Source: Zantedeschia hybrid cultivar
Taxonomy: Eukaryota; Streptophyta; Magnoliopsida; Alismatales; Araceae
Length of the DNA stretch: 64,000 nt
Direction of reading: 5' to 3'
NCBI GenBank assembly: GCA_030544215.1
Contig: JARZZO010000008.1
Location: 29,799,614-29,863,613, forward strand
Positions 1 to 9,799 of the stretch are shown here, in pieces. The stretch's first letter is position 1. Each line of letters begins with the position of its first letter. The notes below the pieces were generated by a model. The model had not been told where the DNA came from. It made no database searches and was given only the letters and a program-made list of their open reading frames with translations. Position numbers and translations under genes: made by a program.

Positions 1-1169
1 TGATTCTGTCTTGAATTGCGTCGCCCAAGGCCGACGCCATTCAAGCCTCCTAAATTGGTTCATGTGAAAACTGGCCTCGGAAGTGGCCTAAAACACGTCG
101 CCATAGGTAGCTGAAAGGCGTCACTGTCCCTCGTCGCCTGATAGCGATAGAAGCAGGGACAGGCTACGGTTGATTCATGTAAAATGCGTCGTCCTGAGAA
201 ACCACCTTTTGAAAGGCGTCGCTGTCCCTGGACACCATTCAACACATAAATATATTCTAACAGAAACCGCTTCTGGGACATTTCTACGTAAATGGCGTCG
301 TCCTAGGAAGCCGCCATTTGAAATGGCGTTGTCCTAGTGTGACGTCTTTTAGGGCCAGAAGCCGGTTTCCTGCAACTCGAACCGAAGGTCCCCTTTTAAC
401 CCCAAAATCACCCCAAAACACACATCATGCTTTATACGGAAAACACGGATGAAACAATCACAATATATGCAAGGTTCGTCCCCTTACCGGTTACTTGAAC
501 TCCTCCTGACTCTGTGCCGCCGCACCGCCGCACCGCAGACCGCCGCCCGTACCTCCGAGGACGTCGGCCGCCGCCCGGAGAATGAAGTGCCGCGAAGGAA
601 GTGGTGGTGGTAGTGGTGAGAGGTAGAGAGGTAGTGGAGTGGTGGAAGAGGAAGAAGGGGAAGGGAAAAGGAGGGATCGGAGGGGGCGGAGAGAGGGAAG
701 AGAGAGAGTGAGAGGGAGAGAATGAGAGAAAGAAGGGAAGGCTCGCGGGGTCAATCTGAAACAGGATAAAACGCGTCGTGCAAGATAGACGCCTATCAGA
801 TGACAGGACGGGCCGTACTCTGATAGAGTCTGAAACGCGTCACCTAAGGCCGACGCCGTTCAGACGATGAGACTAGCACCATACACTGACAACCCAGGAT
901 CTTGCTCTGAATTGCGTCGTCCAACAAGGACGCCTTTCAAACGACACGACAGGGGCCGTACTCTCGCGGCCCGAAGCCTGCCTACGTGGTGCCTACGTGG
1001 CACAACAGCAACCTAGCTAAATGGCGTCCATACAGAAAGACGCCGTTTGAAAGGCGTCGTACATCCTAGACGTCATTTAGAAGGCACTCCCCAGACCCAT
1101 CAGGGTCCAAACCAGGGGATCCGGCCCGAAACCGACCCAAAAACTGAACCCGAAACCTCAATCCTTACA
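1..1169 (-). mobile_element. A1 left (3') LTR of a Tekay-like chromovirus, partial
   Basis: This is the right-hand part of the 3' LTR of element A1; the window edge removes the rest. It matches 6071-7246 closely along its whole length, with a few per cent substitutions by eye and small indels such as one near position 104. The LTR ends at TCCTTACA, which mirrors the TGTAACG start of the complete copy at 4890, so the terminal inverted repeat is TGTAA...TTACA. A polypurine tract (minus strand) follows at once. It holds about 13 GCGTC-N10-GACGC palindromes and a GA-rich block at about 590-740. I see no gene in it. Confidence 0.9.
11..1080. repeat. GCGTC-N10-GACGC palindrome cluster, A1 left LTR
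   Basis: About 13 units lie here. Clear left half-sites start at 18, 186, 216, 295, 325, 773, 837, 916, 1024 and 1054. Each has a 10-nt spacer before the inverted half-site (GACGCC or a one-base variant). Pairs at 186/216, 295/325 and 1024/1054 are exactly 30 bp apart. The region 340-765 between the two groups has none. Confidence 0.85.
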
Positions 1170-1182
1170 TACTCCCCCCCTT
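1170..1182 (-). promoter_or_regulatory. Polypurine tract of A1
   Basis: Directly next to the LTR end, the minus strand reads TAAGGGGGGGAGTA. This is the usual position and composition of the plus-strand primer of an LTR retrotransposon. It fixes the orientation of A1 and the inner boundary of the 3' LTR at 1169. Confidence 0.85.
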
Positions 1183-1239
1183 AAAAAGAATTTCGTCCCC
1201 GAAATTGTCTGCTACAATTAACGAGGGCGAAACATAAAA

Positions 1240-2640
1240 ACTACTAGCTCACAAGGGAACCTACCAGAAAAGGTAGGAAAACTGTTCCTGCATCTCATCC
1301 TCACGCTCCCAGGTTGCCTCGCCCTCAGAGCAATACTACCAAATCACCTTAATCCAGAGGTACAACCTTTTTTCGGAGGACCTGTTCCCTGCGATCCTCA
1401 ATGCGTGCTGGAAACTCTGGAAAGAACAAGTCCTCAGCGACTTCTAACTCTGAAAAATCTAAAACATGGGATGGATCCTAAACATATCTCCTCAGCAACG
1501 AAACATGGAACACATCATGCACCCCTCCAAGACTGGGCGGCAAGGCTAGCTGGTATGTTGTTTCCCCAATTCAAACAAGAATGGGAAAAGGCCCAATATA
1601 TCGCAGATCCAGCTTACCTCGCTTCCCGAATCTCATCACACCCTTGGAGGGTGAGACTCGGAGAAACACATGGTCCCCAACTTCTAACTCAAGCGATTTC
1701 TTACAGATGTCTGCATAACTCTTCTATCCGCGCTGAGCTGCAATTAATTTCCATTATACCACTCTGGCAACCTCAGCACACTGCTGTGCCAACTCTGGTC
1801 CTGCTATCTGCCTCTTGCCAATCTCAGACCAACTCACAGGGGATCGACACGGCCGTCCGTACAATGCCTCATAAGGCGCCATGCCGATTATAAGATGGTA
1901 ACTATTGTTGTAAGCAAACTCCACTGTAGACAAGCACTGCTCCCAAGAACCTCCTCAGTCTAGGCAACATGCCCTGAGCATATCCTCCAAAGTCTGAATA
2001 GTCCTCTCTGACTGCCCATCAGTCTCGGGATGATAGGCCGAGCTGAAGGCTAACTGTGTGCCCAAGGCCTTCCGAAAACTCTTCCAGAACCTAGAAGAAA
2101 ATCTCGAATCCCGGTCTGACACGATGGATAAGGGCACCTCGTGCAAAGAGATGATCATATCCACAAACAGTTTAGCCAACTTACCGACTGACCGGTCCTT
2201 CCTAATAGCTAGGAAGTGTATCAACTTGGTCAATCGATCAATAATGACCTAGCCTGCGTCTCTTCTGCCAGGGGATACAGGTAATCCCATCACAAAGTCC
2301 ATAGTTACATGCTCCCATATCCATTCCGGGATCAGCAAAGGCTGCAACAACCCTCCTGGTCTCTGATGTTCTGCCTTAACCTACTAACAAGTCATGCATC
2401 TAGCCACATAAACAGCCACATCCTTCTTCATACTAGGCCACCAAAAGTGCCTCCTCAAACAATGATACATCTCAATCGTTCCGAGATGCATTACATATCT
2501 AGAACGGTGCGCCTCATCAAGGACACTCCTGCGCACGTCCTCCTCGGTTGGAACATAGAGTCTGCCTCTAAACCTGACTGTACCATCATCCCGCAATTCC
2601 ACCTCTAGTCTCTGGAGAATCTGCGGTAACTCTGCATCTG
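1240..2640 (-). pseudogene. A1 integrase with chromodomain remnant
   Basis: Read on the minus strand, the fragments line up with a Ty3/gypsy integrase. The zinc-binding H-H-C-C segment, ending RCMTC, is near 2550-2385. The catalytic core shows TMDFV (about 2320), SDRDSRF (about 2110) and SERTIQ (about 2010), giving D, D and E. Next come an AYNNSYH segment (about 1905) and the GDHVFLRVSP stretch typical of the C-terminal domain (about 1660). The remnant ends in VLRKKVVPL followed by a degenerate TWEREDEM stretch (about 1380-1260), which matches the chromodomain of Tekay/Del chromoviruses. Several stops and frameshifts interrupt it, so it is not functional. Confidence 0.85.
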
Positions 2641-2665
2641 CCCTCTGAGCCTCAATTACAGCATG

Positions 2666-3457
2666 TTACACTGCTGGCCTCACAGTTAAGTTGGCCAACC
2701 CGGCTCTATCAGCCTTTCGCGGAACCCTAAAGGAAGATTCCACAACCTGCTCAAATACCCTCCATTCTCGAATCATGAGATATGACACGACCGTCTTCCG
2801 ACTCAAGGCGTCTGCCACTACATTTGCCTTGCCCGGATGATAGGAAAGGTCGAGATCATAATCCTTGATAAATTCCATCCACCTGCGCTGCCTCAAATTC
2901 AGATCCTACTGCGTGAATACATACTTTAGGCTCTTGTGATCGGTAACAACTTGAAATTTCTCTCCATACAAATAGTGCCGCCAGATCTTCAGTACAAATA
3001 CCACAGCTGCCAACTCTAAGTCATGAGTGGGATAGTTCTCCTCATGCTTCTTCATCTGCCTAGAAGCATAGGCTACAACCTTACTATGTTGCATCAAAAC
3101 TACACCCAAATCTCGACGTGATGCATCTGAATAAACCACAAATCCACCGGAACCTGATGGAAGTACCAACACTGAAGCCGAAGTGAGGCGAGTCTTCAAA
3201 TCGATGAAACTCCGCTCACACTCCACGGTCCACACAAAACGAACTCCCTTACGAGTCAACCTCGATAAGGGGGTCGCTATCGAAGAAAAACCCTGGACAA
3301 ACCTTCTGTAATATCCTACTAATCGCAAGAAGCTCATGATCTCAGTTACTGTTGTTAGTCTGCTCCAATCCATTACTACCTCAATCTTGGCTGGATCCAC
3401 TGCAGTGCCCTCATTGATCACGCTCTTACACGGGGCTCCACGCAACCGGTCAATCAA
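2666..3457 (-). pseudogene. A1 reverse transcriptase C-terminus and RNase H
   Basis: The translation begins after the RT active site, at the conserved stretch that precedes GYYRRFVQGFS. It runs into RNase H with YSDAS (first Asp), the DLELAAV block (Glu) and VTDHKSLKY (second Asp). After a stop at about 2900 it continues with YHPGKANVVADALSR (last Asp). The fingers and palm of RT, including the YVDD motif, are missing. Fragment order and sequence agree with Tekay-type pol. Confidence 0.85.
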
Positions 3458-3469
3458 ATCAATACTAAG

Positions 3470-3716
3470 TTAACTATGATCCACAATTCTGCCGAAAACT
3501 GGTAGACCGAAATAACCATTCATTAACCTTACAAGGTACATATTACAAAACTGATTCTCCTCCATGTCCAAAATACATAAAGAGTACCATAAAAGTTCAC
3601 AACTACTACCTAATAAGCCAAGATAAAAGTACTCGCCTAGCCCGACATCTCGGACCTCTACTAAAAGAAAACACAACACCACTCTAGGTCCCGGGCTCTT
3701 ACTGACCACTCGGCTC
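3470..3716 (-). other. A1 segment where protease and RT fingers/palm should be
   Basis: Between the gag zinc knuckle and the C-terminal part of RT an intact Ty3/gypsy element has protease and the RT fingers and palm. Here there are only about 250 bp with no recognisable protease motif or YVDD. The internal region of A1 is 3.7 kb, shorter than a complete element of this type, so a large internal deletion is the simplest reading. Confidence 0.6.
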
Positions 3717-4760
3717 CTAGCCTGTCTTATTCTTCTGGGGACAGTTCCTCATAAAATGTCCCTTCCTACCATAGCCAAAACAGCTACCAGCGACCAATGG
3801 ACACATCCGATTGCCATGATGCCTACCACAATAGGGACAATGATCTGCCGCATCCTGTCTCGTTTCCTGCTGCTTGCTAGCCACAGTCTGCATCTGCTGA
3901 ATCAAACCGTCTTCATCCTCATCATTAAACATCTCTTAGGACCCGAACTCAAAGGAACTCGAATCGCCTGACGAAAAGACCGCTGATTTGTTCTTTCCTT
4001 GCTGCTTCCCTCGTGCTGATCGCTCCAACTCTTTCGCTATTTGTTGAAATTGAGTCTCCACCGCTGCTGAGCATCGAACCGCTGATGCTAGATCCCTACA
4101 ACAATGAGATGTCACCATTGTCCTCATATCATACCGGAGTCCATCCACAAATCTCTCTGTTCTACGTTCCTCATATTCAGATATGTGTGGAACGAATCTT
4201 CCAAGAGCCACAAACTTCATATGATACTCTAGAATTGACATATCATTCTGCACCAATTCCATAAACTCCCTTTCCTTGGCCCTCTGAACGTGCCTCGGAA
4301 AGTACTATCCACTAAACTCTCTCACAAATACCTCCCAAGGAATCTCTCTCAAGGACCTATCTGCAAACATCATTCTCTTGATAGTGACCCACCAATCATA
4401 AGCATCGTCCTTCAACAAGTAGGTTGCCAACATGGTCTTGTCATTCTCAGCACATTCAAGAACATCAAATGCCTTCTCCACTTCCTTAATCCAATGAGCT
4501 GCCTCGTCTGGGACTAGTCGACCTGTGAAAGAAGGGGTCTTCAACTTCAGGAACCGCTCCATCACCGTGGTCTGACCACCTCGGGAATTGGATCCCTCAC
4601 CACCATCTCCCTATTGGTATCTAGACATAGCCCCAATTATACCTTCCATGAAACGATCCACATTATGCCCCTCTGCCCCCGAACTACCATCGTTTGCTCA
4701 CCACGAGCCAACGGAACTCTGCTCCTCGGCGCCATCGCTACCCCACGAACACAAAAATCG
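3717..4760 (-). pseudogene. A1 gag
   Basis: Minus-strand fragments match Tekay/Del-type gag. The segment at 4565-4305 contains WIKEVEKAFDVLEC and LATYLLKDDAYDWW. The segment at 4262-3936 contains EYHMKFVALGRFVP. The segment at 3932-3717 ends in a knuckle, CFGYGRKGHFMRNC, in which the second cysteine is replaced by tyrosine. A short basic stretch upstream (about 4760-4600) may be the N-terminus. Stops and frameshifts separate the pieces. Confidence 0.85.
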
Positions 4761-4875
4761 AAACAAACACGTCAAAACCTATCAATCTACACCAGCAGCC
4801 ATCGCCTGTACATACTCGTACTTATTGTTGGACTATGATATCTAACCTAGTTTACCACATACTCGACCAGACTGA

Positions 4876-4887
4876 GCTCTAATACCA
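4876..4887 (-). promoter_or_regulatory. Primer binding site of A1 (initiator-Met tRNA type)
   Basis: The minus strand reads TGGTATTAGAGC two bases inside the LTR end. This differs by one base from TGGTATCAGAGC, the standard plant tRNA-iMet primer site. It marks the 5' side of the element on the right. Confidence 0.85.
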
Positions 4888-5464
4888 ATTGTAACGACCC
4901 GCCACCCTATGATCGGAAACCCGATCACTAAATGGGTGTCAAATCATTATCCACGATCTCATATCCGGATCTCATACACACGTCTGGAGGAGTAAGCATT
5001 AAACAAGGCTAAATATAACAATCACACGGACTACAAGGAAATTACAAGTGCGCAGGAAGGAAATTAATAATGTCCGTACACAGTCCAACAATAATTACAT
5101 AGTCCAAGGAATTAAATAAGTACAGGCAGAAGCAAAGTACAACAACATCGAGGCATACCCCAGAACTGAGATAGCTGCTGGTCCGCACATCAAGAAGAAC
5201 ACCACACGTCGCCACTCGCCAAGAAGTCCACACCTGAAACCGCAGGGAGTGAGCCACACTAGAATTGGGCTCAGTAGGGATCATCCAATCCCCCGCCTCC
5301 CACTCACACACCCACAAGTAATATAATGCAGAATGAAGGCAATTAAGTAAAGCAGTAACACACTATTGTTAAATTTTAATATAAACCACATACATTCGAA
5401 ATGTAACATGTATATCTCTGGAACCATTCTACCATGGAGCCCACAACCAGCGTCTCGGCAAAAC

Positions 5465-5640
5465 ACGCCAAACACACAACCGAAAGTGGGGACACGCCAA
5501 CCAACAACCGAAAGTGGGAACACGCCAACCAACAACCAAAAGTGAGAATACGCCAACCAACAACCGAAAGTGGGAACATGCCAACCACACAACCGAAAGT
5601 GGGAACACACCAACCACACAACCGAAAGTGGGAAACACCG
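5465..5640. repeat. 28-bp tandem repeat in A1 LTR, about six copies
   Basis: The unit contains CAACCGAAAGTGGGAACACG and is repeated about six times with small changes (CAACCA for CACACA, one AAAGTGAG variant). The corresponding part of A2 (about 54135-54160) has a single degenerate copy, and A3 shows no array, so this is a local expansion in A1. Confidence 0.85.
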
Positions 5641-6079
5641 ACCCGCTGAGAGCAAACAGTAACCCTCGGATAGTACGCTAGCTAGTCTGGCCCAACTGGC
5701 TCAGGTGGTTACTCCTTCCCCCAACACAAGTGACATTCCACAGGTACCACTCCGACACCGGTACTAGCTAACCCCGGGGTTCACCAGGTGACCCTCTCTC
5801 ACTAGGCTTCACCCCGCCACTGCTCCTACCAGCGCTGTGTCCCACCCACACCGACACAGGGTGACAAGCGCTACAACTGTCACTCTAGGTCCACAGTCGC
5901 ACGAAGCACAACACGGTGCGATCCGATTACATAGAATCCAACGTCATCGAGTACATTTCTAAGCATGCGATCCGGTCACGTAAGAATCCTCATCCTCGAG
6001 TACGATTACAATCATGCAATTAACCAAACTATCTAACAGTGTAAACACATATTAATAGCATGAATTAATGTGATTCTGT

Positions 6080-7157
6080 CTTGAATCGCGTTGCCCAAGG
6101 CCGACGCCATTCAAGCCTCCTAAACTGGTTCATGTGAAAACTGGCCTCGGAAGTGGCCTAAAACACCTCGCCACAGGTAGCCGCCTTTTGAAAGGCGTCG
6201 CTGTCCCTCGTCGCCTGATAGCGACAGAAGCAGGAACAGGCTACAGTTGATTCATGTAAAACGCGTCGTCCTGGGAAGCCGCCTTTTGAAAGGCGTCGCT
6301 ATCCCTGGACGCCATTCAACACAGAAATCTATTCTAACAGAAACCGCTTTTGGGACATTTCTGCCTAAATGGCGTCGTCTTAGGAAGCCACCATTTGAAA
6401 TGGCGTCGTCCTAGCGCGACGTCGTTTAGGGCCAGAAGCCGGTTTCCTGCAACTCGACCCGAGGGTCCCCTTTTAACCCCAAAACACCCATCATGCTTTA
6501 TACGGAAAACACAGATGAAACAACCACAATATATGCAAGGTTCGTCCCCTTACCGATTACTTGAACTCCTCCTGGCTCCGTGCCGCCGCACCGCAGACCG
6601 CCGCCGGTACCTCCGAGGACGTCGTCACTCCGCCGGGACGTCGCCCGCCGCCTGGAGAATAAAGTGCCGCGAAGGAAGTGGTGGTGGTAGTGGTGAGAGG
6701 TAGAGAGGTAGTGGAGTGGTGGAAGAGGAAGAAGGGGAAAGGAAAAGGAGGTATCGGAGGGGGCAGAGAGAGGGAATAGAGAGAGTGAGATGGAGAGAAT
6801 GAGAGAAAGGAGGGAAGGCTCGCGGGGTCAATCTGAAACAGGGTAAAACGCGTCGTGCAAGACAGACGCCAATCAGATGACAGGACGGGCCGTACTCTGA
6901 CAGAGTCTGAAACGCGTCGCCCAAGGCCGACGCCGTTCAGACGACGAGACCGGCACCGTACACTGACAACCCAGGGTCCTGCTTTGAATGGCGTCGTCCA
7001 ACAAGGACGCCTTTCAGACGACACGATAGGGGCCGTACTCTTGCGGCCCGAAGCCCGCCCACGTGGCGCCTACGTGGCACAACAACAACCTAGCTAAATG
7101 GCGTCCACACAGCAGGACGCCGTTTGAAGGGCGTCGTGCATCCTAGACGTCATTTAG
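6080..7157. repeat. GCGTC-N10-GACGC palindrome cluster, A1 right LTR
   Basis: The same 13 units as in the left LTR, in the same order. They form two groups, at about 6080-6425 and 6845-7157, either side of the minus-strand TATA-like site. Spacers are 10 nt. Some half-sites that are damaged in one LTR are intact in the other, for example the unit near 6170 compared with 98-120. Confidence 0.85.
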
Positions 7158-7754
7158 AAGGCACTCCCCAGACCCATCAGGGTCCAAACCAGGGGATCCG
7201 GCCCGAAACCGACCCGAAAACTGAACCCGAAACCTTAATCCTTACAGGTACAACCGGGCTCGCTAGAATGGCACACCAGGCCTGTCTTCGGTGCCTGTGG
7301 GGGCTACCTCGTTGGCGTTGGGGTTAAACCTGTGTGGGGCAGCGATGCCTAGGGGTGGCTAGGGTTTTCCGTAGCCGCACGCCGTAGGCGCAGGGACCGG
7401 CCAAACCGGGTGGGTGTGCTCGACCGGCCCAACTGGGAGGCTACGACCCGGTCCGACCGGGGCCTGGGCCAAAACCCCAGGCTGGCCTGGGTCCAACGAG
7501 CTAGGAGCCTGCCTGGTCCGAGCCAGGCCGAGCCCTGGCTAGACCCAAGCCCAGGCCCTTAATGCCCATTGGACAAAGCACGTTAAGCTCCATATAATGC
7601 TCAGCCCATTTAACCCGAAACTCTTTATTATTAAGTTTCATACCCCATTTAACTTAAAATTAAAATTAAAATTTTGTTTAAAATATGTTTTAAATATTAA
7701 ATTTAATATTTTGAGTTAAAAGGGGTTATATTTAAGATGTGATCTTAAAATTAA

Positions 7755-8462
7755 TTAACAATTGTTGTTAATTGATTTTTTAATTAAGTGTTTAGAGGGG
7801 TCATTTAAGATGTGATCTTAAATTTACGTTAACAAGAGTTGTTAATTTATTTTTTAAGTAGTGACTTGAAAATTGATTAACAAATGTTGTTGATTTATTA
7901 GATGTTTAGATTTATTTAATTTCTTAACAAGTGATGTTATGAAATTAATTTAATTAAGGAACAGTTAATAAAAGGTGATTAAGTGACTAATTAACAATTT
8001 ATAAATGTTATAATAGAGTTAAATATTTCTTGAGAATGAACCTTAATAAAAGTTATTAAGGATTAATTTAGTCTTAATAATAGTTATTAAGATAATTAAT
8101 TAATTTTCTCAAGGATATCTTAATTAATATTTTCAAAGATCTAATCTACTTAAAAATGATCTTTTACTAAAAGTTATTAAGAGATTAAATTAAGTTTAAT
8201 TGTTAGACTAATTTTAATTAGAAATGTTCTAATTAATATTTCTTATCAATTGTTGTTGAGAAATATTATTAATAAAGGAATCTTAACAAGGAGTTGTTAA
8301 GGGATTAAAAATTAAGTTTGGAATTATAAATTCTTTTATAAAAGTTATTAAGAAATTTTTAATTATATCTAAATGTTAGATTGTTTTACATTAATAATTG
8401 TTATTAATCTGATTTCTAATTAATTTAAGTGTTAGATTAATTAATTTAGAAGTGTTCTAAAT
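7755..8462. repeat. Array of small palindromes with 3-nt NNG loop, C1 leader
   Basis: About 18 short inverted repeats in a row, each with 6-10-bp arms around a 3-nt loop ending in G. Examples: TTAACAA/TTG/TTGTTAA (7755-7771), CCTTAATAA/AAG/TTATTAAGG (8041-8061), TTAATTAGAA/ATG/TTCTAATTAA (8214-8236), ATTTAGAA/GTG/TTCTAAAT (8444-8462). Arm sequences differ between units, but the two arms of each unit match one another. Confidence 0.8.
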
Positions 8463-9336
8463 AATGCACAGAATATTTTATAATTTTAATTTTAGTTTTC
8501 TGTGCACATGGTAATGTGTTTAATATTTTAAATTAGATTTAAATGCATGATTAGAAAATAAGATTTTGAAAATCTAAATTATCTAATTTTGATTGGTACC
8601 TAGGTTCTAAGAAAATAAATTTTTTTTTTTTTTTAATTTTTAGCCTTCACGTGATGTGTTTTATCATGTATGGATAGTTAAAATTTGTGGCGGTCATGGA
8701 TATGTACTTAGTTAATTTCATATCATGTGATGGTGTGTGATTATGTGGATTATCTTGGAGTGTGATATATGGGTTAATTAAATGTTAATTAATAAGGCCT
8801 GTGTGCCTCCCTCTCTCTCTCATTCCGATGTAATTTTATCTCCTTCTATTATTGTACTCGGCCATAAGGCTTTCTTTTACAATTAATTTGTATTTGAAAT
8901 TTGTTTTAAATTCTACATTATATGTAATTGATCGTGTCAGCCGATGAGAGGCGAGGATGATCTACAAGTGCAACCAGATAGGCAACAGGAGATGAGACCA
9001 CCGGTGCCTGTGTATTTGCATGTTATGATTATATAATTATTATATAGTTGTGATGATTAATTGTATGGCCCCAGTTAATAACCGTACTGTCCATGACTAC
9101 ATAATGAACAATTATCATTGATGCATGTTTTACTTTTGATTATGAATCAATTGCTATTATCTAGATATAGTTAAATATATATATGCGATATATTTATAAA
9201 CTATCTCCTAGAAAGAGACCACGATAAAACTTATCTAAAACCCTCGCTAAAGTCTGAGCCGTAACGTAAGTAGTTGAGAACTTATTGCGTGGTCCTCCAT
9301 CGTTATAGTCATAAGACTCAAATCACCTTAGGCAGG

Positions 9337-9615
9337 TTTGTTGTGTTATCACAAGGCTTGTCTAATTGGAAGGAACCATGATCGGGGTAGAGGAACCATG
9401 CAGCCTTGTTGTGCTATCCACAAGGGTTGCATGCAAATCTATGCCTGTCTCGTAACGGTTGTAATATTTAGACCAGAATTAATGATTTGTTGTGCTATCT
9501 ACAAGGCCATTAAATCTCAGGGGGCCAAAATTATGATCATATATTGTAAAGAGTTGCAAGTCCCATGAGATTGGTGCTCTTTGATTGTATTACAGTTTGT
9601 TGCGCTATCCACAAG
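9337..9615 (+). repeat. Four dispersed copies of a TTGTGCTATCCACAA motif
   Basis: Copies start at about 9337, 9405, 9486 and 9595, 68 to 109 bp apart. Each has the core TTGTG-CTATC-CACAA (one copy is TTGTGTTATCACAA), a 5-bp inverted repeat with a 5-nt loop. The sequence between copies is not repeated. They lie just upstream of the gag remnant, in the copia leader. Confidence 0.7.
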
Positions 9616-9799
9616 TCTTTACTACAAGTCATTGAGATTCTGATTCCTACTAGGAGACCATCGGAGTCTCCCGTTCTACATACTTGAGGGTTATGCAGTC
9701 CGTGAAAAAATAGTGAAAGATAATTCAAGATAAAAGACCATAATTGAATTATAAGAATTATCTGCTTAAATCATTTTATTTCTTTTATTAACTGAAATG

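Larger units (their letters stand above)
4890..7246 (-). mobile_element. A1 right (5') LTR, complete, 2357 bp
   Basis: The LTR runs from TGTAACGACCC to TCCTTACA, with a PBS inside the left edge and unrelated copia leader sequence outside the right edge. The first five flanking bases, GGTAC (7247-7251), would be the target duplication; the partner lies outside the window. A minus-strand TATA-like GTATAAAG sits at about 6490. GCGTC palindromes lie on both sides of it. The 28-bp tandem repeats at 5465-5640 fall in the half nearest the PBS. Confidence 0.9.
7247..9760 (+). mobile_element. C1 copia 5' leader (no gene)
   Basis: This stretch is homologous to the leader of the second copia copy at 14838-16769. 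Both have a GC-rich start, then an AT-rich block, then a conserved tail with CATGTGATG-like motifs, a CT-rich run and CCATAAGGC (8870-8877 and 16682-16689). A1 has inserted at 7246 and separates this leader from its own LTR and PBS, which are not in the window. Bases 9000-9330 hold nothing I recognise. No open reading frame of note is present. Confidence 0.75.

Noticed and set aside
1405..1893. 162-codon plus-strand open frame
   Set aside because: It lies opposite the decayed integrase C-terminus of A1, which explains the DNA; no independent protein features.
5434..5649. 71-codon frame with repeated protein motif
   Set aside because: Result of the 28-bp tandem repeat; the other LTR copies do not keep it.
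6557..7024. 155-codon frame with Ser/Pro/Leu-rich translation in A LTR (also 491-754 and 33635-34306)
   Set aside because: It comes from the GA-rich promoter block and differs between A1, A2 and A3; compositional, not a gene.
6080..7157. CRISPR-like array
   Set aside because: Arms are inverted rather than direct repeats, spacers are 10 nt, and this is plant retrotransposon DNA.
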